Positions 45,214-52,995 of a DNA stretch of 64,000 nucleotides are shown piece after piece (position 1 is the stretch's first letter; each line of letters begins with the position of its first letter). The notes beneath the pieces are model-generated. The model worked only from the letters and a program-made list of their open reading frames with translations, did not search any database and was not told the origin of the DNA. The position numbers were made by a program, and so were the translations under genes. Source of the DNA: Planktothricoides sp. SR001 (GTDB lineage Bacteria > Cyanobacteriota > Cyanobacteriia > Cyanobacteriales > Laspinemataceae); the NCBI RefSeq assembly GCF_001276715.1, contig NZ_LIUQ01000003.1, forward strand, positions 42,292 to 106,291, read 5' to 3'.

Positions 45214-46134
45214 ATGACTGATTGGCAGAGTAAAACCCCTGTTGCCTTTTTAATTTTTAACCGTCCAGATACCACAGAGAAAGTCTTTGAGGCAATTCGC
45301 CAAGCCAAACCGCCTAAACTATTGGTGGTTGCTGACGGGCCGAGAGCAGACAAGCCAGGAGAAGCAGAAAAATGCGCCGCTGCCAGGGCAATTATCGATC
45401 GCGTGGATTGGGACTGTGAGGTGATCAAAAATTATGCCGATGCTAATATGGGCTGCAAACGACGAGTGTCCAGCGGTTTGGACTGGGTATTCGAGACAGT
45501 GGAAGCGGCGATTATTTTAGAAGACGACTGTTTGCCCCATCCCACGTTTTTCCGATTCTCTGACGAGTTACTGGAAAAGTATCGCGATGACCAGCGGATT
45601 ATGGCGATTAGTGGAACTAACACCTTGGAGGAATGGAAATCGAATATTCAAAGTTATCATTTTGCTTATTTTGGCATGATTTGGGGATGGGCTTCTTGGC
45701 GACGAGCATGGAGTTACTACGATGTAGAGATGAAGTTATGGGCTGAACCGGAAATGAAGCATCGGATTAGGGATATTTTGGGAAATGACCAACAATATAA
45801 TCGAGTGAAACAAGCATTTGATGGCATCTATAAAGGACAAGATACTTGGGATTTTCAGTGGTTTTTTGCCAGAGTTTCCCAGTCAGGGCTGTCAGTTATC
45901 CCCTCCGTTAATCTGATTTCTAATATTGGCTTTACAGCCGAAGGAACGCACACGACTGCTCCCACTGAGGGCATTTCAAATCTCAGTTTGGGATCAATGT
46001 CATTTCCTTTGCGATCGCCCTACGGAGTAGGAATAGATCGAGAATATAGTCAAAGACATAATCAAAAATTTATGCCCAAGAGCTTACCCCAGCGAATTGT
46101 GGGGAAAATCAAACGGATCTTTAGGGGAAAATAG
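45214..46134 (+). CDS. Glycosyltransferase (GT-A fold, family 2-like)
   Basis: The 306-residue protein has the GT-A core: VAFLIFNRPDTTEKVFEAI at the start, LLVVADGPR, and the metal-binding acidic motif IILEDDCLPHP. An aromatic-rich acceptor region follows (FAYFGMIWGWASWRRAW). It lies after a clear ribosome site (AAAGGAG, 8 bases before the ATG). It probably adds one sugar of the repeat unit; donor and acceptor are unknown. Confidence 0.88.
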   Translation: MTDWQSKTPVAFLIFNRPDTTEKVFEAIRQAKPPKLLVVADGPRADKPGEAEKCAAARAIIDRVDWDCEVIKNYADANMGCKRRVSSGLDWVFETVEAAIILEDDCLPHPTFFRFSDELLEKYRDDQRIMAISGTNTLEEWKSNIQSYHFAYFGMIWGWASWRRAWSYYDVEMKLWAEPEMKHRIRDILGNDQQYNRVKQAFDGIYKGQDTWDFQWFFARVSQSGLSVIPSVNLISNIGFTAEGTHTTAPTEGISNLSLGSMSFPLRSPYGVGIDREYSQRHNQKFMPKSLPQRIVGKIKRIFRGK

Positions 46135-46175
46135 CCATAATATTTCAGTCGATTTTGTCAAACAAAGAGGAATAC

Positions 46176-47294
46176 ATGGAAAATCAGCTAAAGCAGAGTT
46201 CAGGTGAAACTACTTATCCTTCGTCGATATTAATGGGTTTTGTTTTTTTCGGTGCGGGAAACATAGGCGACGATCTAATGGTAGCAGGATTTGTCCAATC
46301 TCTGTCAATTCTAAACCCAGAATCTCCAACAAAAATATACAGTAAAACCAGGCATAACGTCGAATCTCAACGGATTAGATTCCCGGAAATATCCTGGACA
46401 CATACCGACGATAAAAAAGTCTACGATCCGGCGGAAATAGAATGTTGGGCTGGAGTGGGAGATACCCCGTTTCAGCTAACCAGTGGAGATTGGTCTCTGC
46501 AAATTTTATTGTCTGATTTAGAAGTGATACCCAAGTTTCAAAACCGAGTTTTAGTCAGCATTGGGGCTGAAACAGAAATTCAGCCAAGAGCCAAAGATTT
46601 TGCCCGGGTAGCCAACGCTTTTGAAAGAATCTCTACTCGTGATGAAAATAGCACTCGCATCCTCGTAGATTTGCTAGGTGTTCCCAGCAGCAGAGTGTTT
46701 ACAGGCTCAGATTTAGCGAATATTAGCTTGCCCGGTATTCTGGAGAACCGAAGTATCAATAAAGAATTTGATCTGGGGCTGATCATCGCGGGTGATACTC
46801 TTTCTAAGAAAGACATTAAACAAGTCGGAGAATTCATTGCTAACCGTACTGATCCAGTTGCTTTTATTGCTGGAGAGACGCGCCTGGAACCGTCTTTCGA
46901 GCGGGGGATATTCGCCAAATTGACGAGATTTCCTTGGTCTCGGGTCAGAGGCAAGGCGATTTTGCAAGTGCCGTCTTACGAGCAGGGTTCACTTTACGAT
47001 TTAGTTCACCCTATCTGTGCCTGTGAAACAGTGATCAGTTCTCGCTATCATGGCTTACTAACAGCGGCTTGGGCTGGGTGCAAAGTGGCGGCGATCGGTC
47101 GCGGTTCTAAGGTGAGTGCTCTTGCACAACTACTGGGAGTTCCCTATTGTGAACTTCCTGTAACTCGTGAGAAACTAGAGTTTCTCGAAAAAGAAGCATC
47201 AACAGTTTCAAAGGATGTTCTCACAGAGTTCAGACAAAAAGCCCTCGCTGGAGTTTCTTATGCATTAGGCATCCCTGGATCAGGAGCTATATAA
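46176..47294 (+). CDS. Polysaccharide pyruvyl transferase family protein
   Basis: The protein of about 372 residues matches the PS_pyruv_trans fold: GFVFFGAGNIGDDLMVAG at the N-terminus, a central RDENS, and ISSRYHGLLTAAWAG near the end. Members transfer pyruvate from PEP as a ketal onto a sugar, giving the polymer negative charge. The ATG at 46176 is preferred because an AAAGAGG ribosome site lies within the seven codons after the alternative TTG at 46155. It is followed after one base by the next gene. Confidence 0.88.
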   Translation: MENQLKQSSGETTYPSSILMGFVFFGAGNIGDDLMVAGFVQSLSILNPESPTKIYSKTRHNVESQRIRFPEISWTHTDDKKVYDPAEIECWAGVGDTPFQLTSGDWSLQILLSDLEVIPKFQNRVLVSIGAETEIQPRAKDFARVANAFERISTRDENSTRILVDLLGVPSSRVFTGSDLANISLPGILENRSINKEFDLGLIIAGDTLSKKDIKQVGEFIANRTDPVAFIAGETRLEPSFERGIFAKLTRFPWSRVRGKAILQVPSYEQGSLYDLVHPICACETVISSRYHGLLTAAWAGCKVAAIGRGSKVSALAQLLGVPYCELPVTREKLEFLEKEASTVSKDVLTEFRQKALAGVSYALGIPGSGAI

Positions 47295-47295
47295 A

Positions 47296-48420
47296 ATGAT
47301 TAAAATCGTTTACGATCACCAGATATTTTGGTGGCAACGATACGGCGGAATTTCTCGATACATATATGAACTGGCAACCAGAATCTCTGATATGGACGAT
47401 TTTGATGTGAGTATTGAGGCTCTGGCTTATGTGAATGAGTATTTGAAGCAGTGTAAACCGGGTTTTGTGACAGGATTTCCTGTGCCTAAATCTTCCCGGC
47501 TTCAGATTCAAAAAATGGTCGGTAGGTTTAATGACAATTTAGCTAAAATTAGGCTGAAAAGTAATCCTCCTGATATTGTGCATGAGACTTATTACCACGC
47601 TGAAAAAATGTCACCTAAAAAGACTAAGGTAGTGGTGACAGTCCATGACATGATCCATGAAAAGTTTAACCAATTTTTAACCAGAGATATTTTTAAAAAA
47701 TTGGATCCTACAGCGGAAGTTAAAAAGGAATCTGTCAAGAGAGCCGATCGCATTATCTGTGTTTCTGAGAATACCAAAAAAGACTTAATCGAACTATTAG
47801 AGGTCGATCGGAATAAGATATCGGTTGTCTATCATGGCACCAGTGTCAAATTAACAGAACACTATCAGACTGAAACCAGAAAATATCCACCATATATTCT
47901 CTATGTTGGCGATCGCATCAGTAAATATAAAAACTTTCAGGGTCTATTGCAAGCTTATGGGAATTCCAGCCAACTGAAAAATAACTTTAATCTCGTGTTA
48001 TTTGGGGGAGGTTCACTATCTCGTGAGGAAATCACTTTAATCCAAAATCTGGGATTACCTGAAGGTAAGGTTTTACAAGTGGCTGGTGATGATGCCGCTC
48101 TAGCAAATTTATATCGAGAAGCTTCAGTTTTCGTTTATCCTTCCCTTTATGAAGGTTTTGGCATTCCTCTCCTAGAAGCGATGTCCTTGAATTGCCCGAT
48201 CGCTTGCAGTAATACCAGTTCTCTGCCAGAAGTTGTCGGCAATGCAGCGGAATTTTTTGACCCCGATCAAACGGAAAGTATTGCTGCTGCTTTGGAAAAA
48301 GTGCTATTTTCAACGGAAAAAGCAAAAAACTTAATCAATTTGGGTGCAGAGAGAATCAAAAATTTTTCATGGGAAGCTTGTGCAGAGCAAACAAGGCAAG
48401 TTTACCTATCTTTGCTCTGA
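47296..48420 (+). CDS. Glycosyltransferase family 4 (GT-B fold)
   Basis: The 374-residue protein has a GT-B layout: IVYDHQIFWWQRYGGISRYIYEL at the start, ILYVGDRISKYKNFQGLLQAY in the hinge region, and the donor-binding signature VYPSLYEGFGIPLLEAMSLNCP with the E-x7-E pair. It starts one base after the pyruvyl transferase stop, so the two are cotranscribed and probably coupled. The donor sugar is unknown. Confidence 0.92.
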   Translation: MIKIVYDHQIFWWQRYGGISRYIYELATRISDMDDFDVSIEALAYVNEYLKQCKPGFVTGFPVPKSSRLQIQKMVGRFNDNLAKIRLKSNPPDIVHETYYHAEKMSPKKTKVVVTVHDMIHEKFNQFLTRDIFKKLDPTAEVKKESVKRADRIICVSENTKKDLIELLEVDRNKISVVYHGTSVKLTEHYQTETRKYPPYILYVGDRISKYKNFQGLLQAYGNSSQLKNNFNLVLFGGGSLSREEITLIQNLGLPEGKVLQVAGDDAALANLYREASVFVYPSLYEGFGIPLLEAMSLNCPIACSNTSSLPEVVGNAAEFFDPDQTESIAAALEKVLFSTEKAKNLINLGAERIKNFSWEACAEQTRQVYLSLL

Positions 48421-48656
48421 CTTGTTGCTTCTTGTCTAAATAAAACCTGATTATACTAGGAAATGAGAGGCAATTAATATGCAAGGATACTAAGGGATAG
48501 TAAAGTTAGAGATTGGGGATATCTGCTTTTGAGATTTAGCTAATTGAATAAAAAACTAATTCATTGCCAAATATGCTGTATTAAAAGGGCAGATTATGAT
48601 GAATAGTTATTTTCTAAATGTGGCAGAGACTTTGAATTAAAACGGAAACATTACTT

Positions 48657-49613
48657 ATGAGACTACTCAAGCAAAACATAAAACAACTAAGATATCGAGT
48701 AAGTCGCTATGCAGAAATGTCAGCGGCTAATCGTCAGGGGATGGCTACACCCCAGGAACTTAACGATCAGATTTATTATACCATCCAACAATCATCTCCC
48801 TTTGTAGCCGGTAAAATAGGCTCTAATGAATTGTTAGTGTGTCTTTGGCATTTAGAATGGAAACTTTGGACTCGTTTAGGGATAAAGTTTTCCTGGAACT
48901 GCACTGAATACTTAGCGACAGGCGGTGGAATTTTTCCCAGAAATACAGCTAGTTACCACGAATATGCCCAGGCATATATCAAGGCTTTGGGACAGATAGA
49001 CTATTTAGGAATGTGGCACAACGACGGAGAAATGAAGTTAGTTTCTACATTTGCCCCTCAAGCTAAACTTGCTAATTATCTGGGACTAGAACCTTATTTA
49101 AATTATCACAAACCCTGGACTCAAGCTTTGGCCGATAAAAGAGTATTGGTTGTGACTTCTTTTGCCCAAACCATGACTCAACAAATTTCCAATATCTCAA
49201 AAGTTTGGATGAATTTTCAAAAAAAGACAGGTCAAATTCTAATTCCCGAATCAGCTTCGTTTGAAGTAGTGAAATTTCCTTATGGATTTGATCCAGAAGT
49301 CCAACAAAAATATGGATCCTGGCAAAAAATTATGGAAATGATGACTGCTGAGATTTCCGCCAAAAATTTTGATGTGGCGATCCTTGGATGTGGAGCGTAT
49401 AGCTTATTATTAGCAGATCGGATTAAAAAAAGCGGAAAGTCAGCAATTCATCTGGGAGGATCTACTCAGATTTTATTCGGCATCAGAGGTTCTCGATGGG
49501 AAGATAAATCTTGGTTCTTGGAAAACCTTAACGATTATTGGACTTATCCATTAGATGAAGATAAGCCTCAAGAAAAAGCTATGAAAAACTGTGAAAATGC
49601 CTGTTATTGGTAA
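48657..49613 (+). CDS. GT-D fold glycosyltransferase-like protein
   Basis: The 318-residue protein shows features of the GT-D (DUF1792-like) group: FVAGKIGSNELLV near residues 47-59, and AILGCGAYSLLLADRIKKSGKSAIHLGGSTQILFGI near 240-275. The family transfers sugars onto glycoconjugates in known streptococcal members. Homologues are often labelled hypothetical in cyanobacterial polysaccharide loci. Placement between two glycosyltransferases supports the call. Confidence 0.7.
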   Translation: MRLLKQNIKQLRYRVSRYAEMSAANRQGMATPQELNDQIYYTIQQSSPFVAGKIGSNELLVCLWHLEWKLWTRLGIKFSWNCTEYLATGGGIFPRNTASYHEYAQAYIKALGQIDYLGMWHNDGEMKLVSTFAPQAKLANYLGLEPYLNYHKPWTQALADKRVLVVTSFAQTMTQQISNISKVWMNFQKKTGQILIPESASFEVVKFPYGFDPEVQQKYGSWQKIMEMMTAEISAKNFDVAILGCGAYSLLLADRIKKSGKSAIHLGGSTQILFGIRGSRWEDKSWFLENLNDYWTYPLDEDKPQEKAMKNCENACYW

Positions 49614-49655
49614 AAGATAAAAAGTTAAAACTCTCTAAATTTCATAACAATTACA

Positions 49656-50555
49656 ATGACGAAAAGACTTATGGAACCCAAAACGATCGCAGTGTTAATG
49701 ACTTGCCATAATCGTAAAGATAAAACCTTGGCAAGTCTTGATTCTCTATTTCAGCAAAAAATGCCAGCGGACTTCCGGTTGGAGGTTTACCTCGTAGATG
49801 ATGCGAGCACCGACGGCACTGCTGAGGCCGTCACACAAAAATACCCTGAAGTCAAGATCATTCAAGGAAATGGGGGGCTGTTTTGGAATGGGGGAACGCG
49901 AACCGCTTTTGGTGAAGCACTAAAATCGGATCGTGATTACTATCTGTGGCTCAACGACGATACTAACCTCTACCCAGAGGCGATCGCAAAATTACTTTCA
50001 ACCGCGAGTCACATTGCCGAAACCGAAGTCCTAAATGCTGTAATTGTCGGCTCAACTTGTGATACTAAAACCGGCAACCTGACCTACGGTGGGATGGTAA
50101 GAAGTTCTTGGTGGCATCCGCTCAAATTTAAGTTAGTACAGCCAACAGAGGAGCCCCAAATTTGTCACACCATGAACGGCAATTGCGTACTAATACCCCG
50201 TTTTGTGGCTGAAAAAGTGGGCAATCTCGACCCTAACTTTGTTCACAGTACCGGAGACATTGATTACGGTTTACGAGTGAGAAATCAAGGGTGTTCTGTT
50301 TGGTTAGCACCGGGTTATGTGGGGGAATGTACCACAAATCCTATCGAGGAAGATATTTGGGGCAGTCCAAATTTAACTCTTGCTCAAAGGTTAAAAAAAA
50401 TTAGGCAACCTAAAGGTTTGCCCGTGGAAGAGTGGAAAGTGTTTGCCCGACGTCATGCGGGTCCTTTATGGATGTTTTATTGGGGACTGCCTTATGTGAG
50501 ATTGTTATTGGCGGCGCTATTCGGTGGGAAAATGCAGAGTCGGGTTAATTATTAA
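49656..50555 (+). CDS. Glycosyltransferase family 2
   Basis: The 299-residue protein has the GT2 core: IAVLMTCHNRKDKTLASLDSL, YLVDDASTDGT, GGLFWNGGTR, WLNDDTNLY (the acidic metal site), and GDIDYGLRVRNQG toward the end. It resembles rhamnosyl- and galactosyl-transferases of the WbbL type. An alternative start lies at Met6 (MEPKTIAV). It is the last gene of the plus-strand glycosyltransferase run. Confidence 0.92.
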   Translation: MTKRLMEPKTIAVLMTCHNRKDKTLASLDSLFQQKMPADFRLEVYLVDDASTDGTAEAVTQKYPEVKIIQGNGGLFWNGGTRTAFGEALKSDRDYYLWLNDDTNLYPEAIAKLLSTASHIAETEVLNAVIVGSTCDTKTGNLTYGGMVRSSWWHPLKFKLVQPTEEPQICHTMNGNCVLIPRFVAEKVGNLDPNFVHSTGDIDYGLRVRNQGCSVWLAPGYVGECTTNPIEEDIWGSPNLTLAQRLKKIRQPKGLPVEEWKVFARRHAGPLWMFYWGLPYVRLLLAALFGGKMQSRVNY

Positions 50556-51455
50556 GCGCTTTGTGTTCATAAAAAACAGAAACCGGGTTTCTTTTTTGGC
50601 TGCCTACAGGTGATATTTACAACAGAAATCCGGTTTCTTTCTTGAGTCAAAAACCAGGGACTCAGAAACCTGGTTTCTTTTTTTACTACCACAGTAGGGG
50701 CGAATGGCCATTCGCCCCTACATATTCACAACAGAAACCCGGTTTCTTTTTGGGCTTCTTGATCGGGTCAAAAAAGCGGTAAGCGGAGCTATGCCGTCAG
50801 GCTTATCGCCTTCTCTAGAATTAAAGAGGGTGCTTCTTATGGGGAGAAACGCCCGATTATTTGTGTTAGTATATAAGAAAATGCCAGTTGTCAGTCATAT
50901 TACATTGATAGTGGCTGTTTAAGAAAGGTTCTTGAGGCGCAGATATGGTTTCAAACAAATTATTAGAACTAGAAGATTCTATCCAGACCTTATCTTTAGA
51001 AGAAAAGCTATGATTACTAGATAAAATCGTGCAACAAATGCGAGCAATTACTGAAGATGCTAATCTCAAACTGGGCGGACAAGATATCAAGGAGGATAAT
51101 GCAGTAAAACCCATCTGGGAAATAGCTGTAGAAATCGGCTCTCAAATTCCTGAGTCAGAATGGGAAAAAGTACCAAGAGATTTGTCCAAAAATTTTGACC
51201 TGTATCAAGGTTTTCCAGGAGACAAATGAGACGAGTTTTTTTTCAGCAGGCAGGTTTTGTTGCTCTATTGCGGGATTGAGTCACCGCAATAGAGCACCCT
51301 ATATAAATTCAGTCACCAGAAAACCGGTTTATTTTTTGGGGGCAAAAACCAGGGACTCAGAAACCGGGTTTCTTTTTTGTCTACCACAGTTAACTGTTAT
51401 ATTCACCAAAGAAACCCGGTTTCTTTCTTGGGGCAAAAAGGCGATCGCCTATCTT
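50556..51455. repeat. Cluster of AGAAACC(C)GGTTTCT palindromes and a 28-bp palindrome
   Basis: Full or near copies of the 15-bp palindrome occur at 50578-50592, about 50620-50640, about 50665-50680, 50733-50747, about 51316-51332, 51359-51373 and 51410-51424, often with GGGACTCAG or TTTTTTGG beside them. A separate perfect 28-bp palindrome (GTAGGGGCGAATGG and its complement) occupies 50694-50721. A broken antitoxin-like gene lies inside the cluster. Confidence 0.85.
50945..51229 (+). pseudogene. Broken antitoxin-like gene with in-frame TGA
   Basis: From the ATG at 50945 the frame reads MVSNKLLELEDSIQTLSLEEKL, then TGA, then LLDKIVQQMRAITEDANLK and KPIWEIAVEIGSQIPESEWEKVP to a stop at 51229. 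The single TGA replaces a position where a Trp codon (TGG) would be one base away. The start and the KPIWE ... E-x-W-x-K ending are typical of small antitoxins common in cyanobacteria. No toxin gene is adjacent, so it is probably an orphan remnant. Confidence 0.6.
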
Positions 51456-51722
51456 TTACTCTGGTTGGCAAAAGCGACCTGTGACTCGCTCGTATTCATC
51501 TTCCAGCAACCACATAAGACTTTCTTCGTAAGTATCGCTGGTAAAGATAGATTGATAGTTTTGTGCGGGATTTTGAATCGAGAATTTACCGGATTGTTCT
51601 TTAACTAACATCAGAATATATGGGGGTGAAAGCCAAGGATCTACCCAGATTTCGGCAAATTCCCATTGGTCAATCAGACTGGTTCGGTTTTCTAGATATA
51701 TTTCTCTGTCAATACCACTCAT
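51456..51722 (-). CDS. Small hypothetical protein (88 aa)
   Basis: The protein has a regular composition with EIYLENRTSLIDQWEFAEIWVD at the start and ESLMWLLEDEYERVTGR at the end, and I believe similar proteins are widespread in cyanobacteria, but no domain is recognised. It is single, between the palindrome cluster and a 26-bp tandem array. Confidence 0.55.
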   Translation of the reverse strand: MSGIDREIYLENRTSLIDQWEFAEIWVDPWLSPPYILMLVKEQSGKFSIQNPAQNYQSIFTSDTYEESLMWLLEDEYERVTGRFCQPE

Positions 51723-51758
51723 GTGATTTGTGTAACTAGCTATCTTACTATAACAAAA

Positions 51759-51843
51759 AGCGATCGCCTATTTTAAAATAAAATAGCGATCGCCTATCTT
51801 AAAATAAAATAGCGATCGCCTATCTTAAAATAAAATAGCGATA
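51759..51843. repeat. 26-bp tandem repeat containing HIP1
   Basis: Three full units of AGCGATCGCCTAT(C/T)TTAAAATAAAAT (51759-51784, 51785-51810, 51811-51836) plus the start of a fourth. Each unit carries a complete HIP1 site. Units two and three are identical and the first differs at one base, so the expansion is recent. Confidence 0.92.
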
Positions 51844-51923
51844 ATCCTGAACTCATTGAGTTTCGTCTATCGGTCACGATGGATCGCAGCATCATTGCCG
51901 TTATTTAGCGCGAATATTTAGCT

Positions 51924-52598
51924 TTATTTTAGAGTTTTAATTTCAAAAATATGACCAGCAATCTCAATAGTAGGCTTAAACAATCCATAACTTGTTGCTC
52001 TTACACGCCTTGTTACTTCTTCATCGGTCATCGAGAGATTGATTATACCCAGTTGATTGAATTGTTTCCTTGTAAAAGGCTTTTTACTCCAACTTTCTTC
52101 AGATGATGGCAAAGGCTCATTTTTTATTATTTTGCTCATAATTTCATAGAAAAGAACTAATTGAAAATCGTAAGTCCGCAGTATCAGTGAAGCTACATCA
52201 TCACTCATAAAAATAGGAAAGCGCTTGACCGCAATAATTTTTCCTGTGTCAACCTTGTTGGCCATATAATGACAAGTAACACCGTATTCATTTGCCTCTT
52301 CATACAAGGCAAAATTATAGCAACCGATCCCTGGATAATCTGGAGAAGCAGGATGAAAATTTATGGCAGCAACTTTGGCTTTCCTAATTAAATATTCAGG
52401 AACTACCCAGCGCGAGAGATAAGAAATTATGTAATCACCGTCCCACCAACTAATATCTTCCGGTAACGGATCCCCCCATTCGCCAAGATATACTGATACA
52501 TCGTAAAAATTTCTTTTAATAAAATCGACTGCTTTGGTGCAGTATTTATCTTTTTTCTTTCCCAAAAATAAAATTGAATTATTTGATTTTGTCGTCAT
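51924..52598 (-). CDS. Formyltransferase family protein (probable sugar N-formyltransferase)
   Basis: The 224-residue protein has a Formyl_trans_N core: AAINFHPASPDYPGIGCYNFALYEE with the Asn-x-His pair, then GVTCHYMANKVDTGKIIAVKRF containing the conserved His and Asp. Related enzymes use 10-formyl-tetrahydrofolate to formylate amino sugars of surface glycans. It is shorter than Met-tRNA formyltransferase and lacks its C-terminal domain. Its position near the polysaccharide genes suggests decoration of a 4-amino sugar, but no aminotransferase is present to make one in this window. Confidence 0.8.
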   Translation of the reverse strand: MTTKSNNSILFLGKKKDKYCTKAVDFIKRNFYDVSVYLGEWGDPLPEDISWWDGDYIISYLSRWVVPEYLIRKAKVAAINFHPASPDYPGIGCYNFALYEEANEYGVTCHYMANKVDTGKIIAVKRFPIFMSDDVASLILRTYDFQLVLFYEIMSKIIKNEPLPSSEESWSKKPFTRKQFNQLGIINLSMTDEEVTRRVRATSYGLFKPTIEIAGHIFEIKTLK

Positions 52599-52772
52599 GG
52601 GTTGTAGTGGTAATGTGTTCGAGTGGTCTTTGACGGCTATTGAAAATAAATAGTTACGTCTTGTATGCTGACAGACTTATATGCTTTTATAAAGAAATAT
52701 GTGCAATTCGTAAAGTCTAAAAAAGTCTAGTTTGGTATAGATTTTTAGCAATATTTCTGAACCCCGATCGCT

Positions 52773-52864
52773 CACAAAAAGTATAGTTAAGGTGCAAAAG
52801 GGTGCCAAAGGGTGCAAAAAGTAGCAAAAAGTAGCAAAATTGCCTCAGATTAGTTAAGATATGT
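52773..52864 (+). promoter_or_regulatory. Upstream copy of duplicated STAND control block (five 10-bp units)
   Basis: The block runs from CACAAAAAGTA to AAGATATGT. Its centre is five contiguous 10-mers: GGTGCAAAAG, GGTGCCAAAG, GGTGCAAAAA, GTAGCAAAAA, GTAGCAAAAT (52791-52840), then TGCCT. Exactly one helical turn per unit puts all copies on one face of the DNA. It is followed by no gene of its own and may be the older copy of the block at 52907-52988. Confidence 0.75.
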
Positions 52865-52906
52865 TTAGATCGCACTTTCCCCTCTTCCTTTGTCGCCCTT
52901 ATAGGT

Positions 52907-52988
52907 GACAAAAAGTAAAATTTAGGTGCAAAAGGGTGCAAAAAGGTGCAAAAGGTAGTAAAATAGCCTAAAAATTACTAAGATATGT
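52907..52988 (+). promoter_or_regulatory. Downstream copy of STAND control block (four 10-bp units)
   Basis: The block runs from GACAAAAAGTA to AAGATATGT with four contiguous 10-mers: GGTGCAAAAG, GGTGCAAAAA, GGTGCAAAAG, GTAGTAAAAT (52925-52964), then AGCCT. A TAAGAT-like -10 box (52979-52984) follows, 12 bases before the ATG, so the leader would be very short. The layout parallels the TATAAT and GGTGGAAAAA repeats of the paralogue at 21399-21459. Confidence 0.7.
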
Positions 52989-52995
52989 ATCGCCG

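Noticed and set aside
51759..51843. CRISPR-like regular repeats
   Set aside because: Units are contiguous with no variable spacers, so this is a tandem repeat. The 58-bp repeats at 15946-16119 were rejected for the same reason: the whole unit is repeated.
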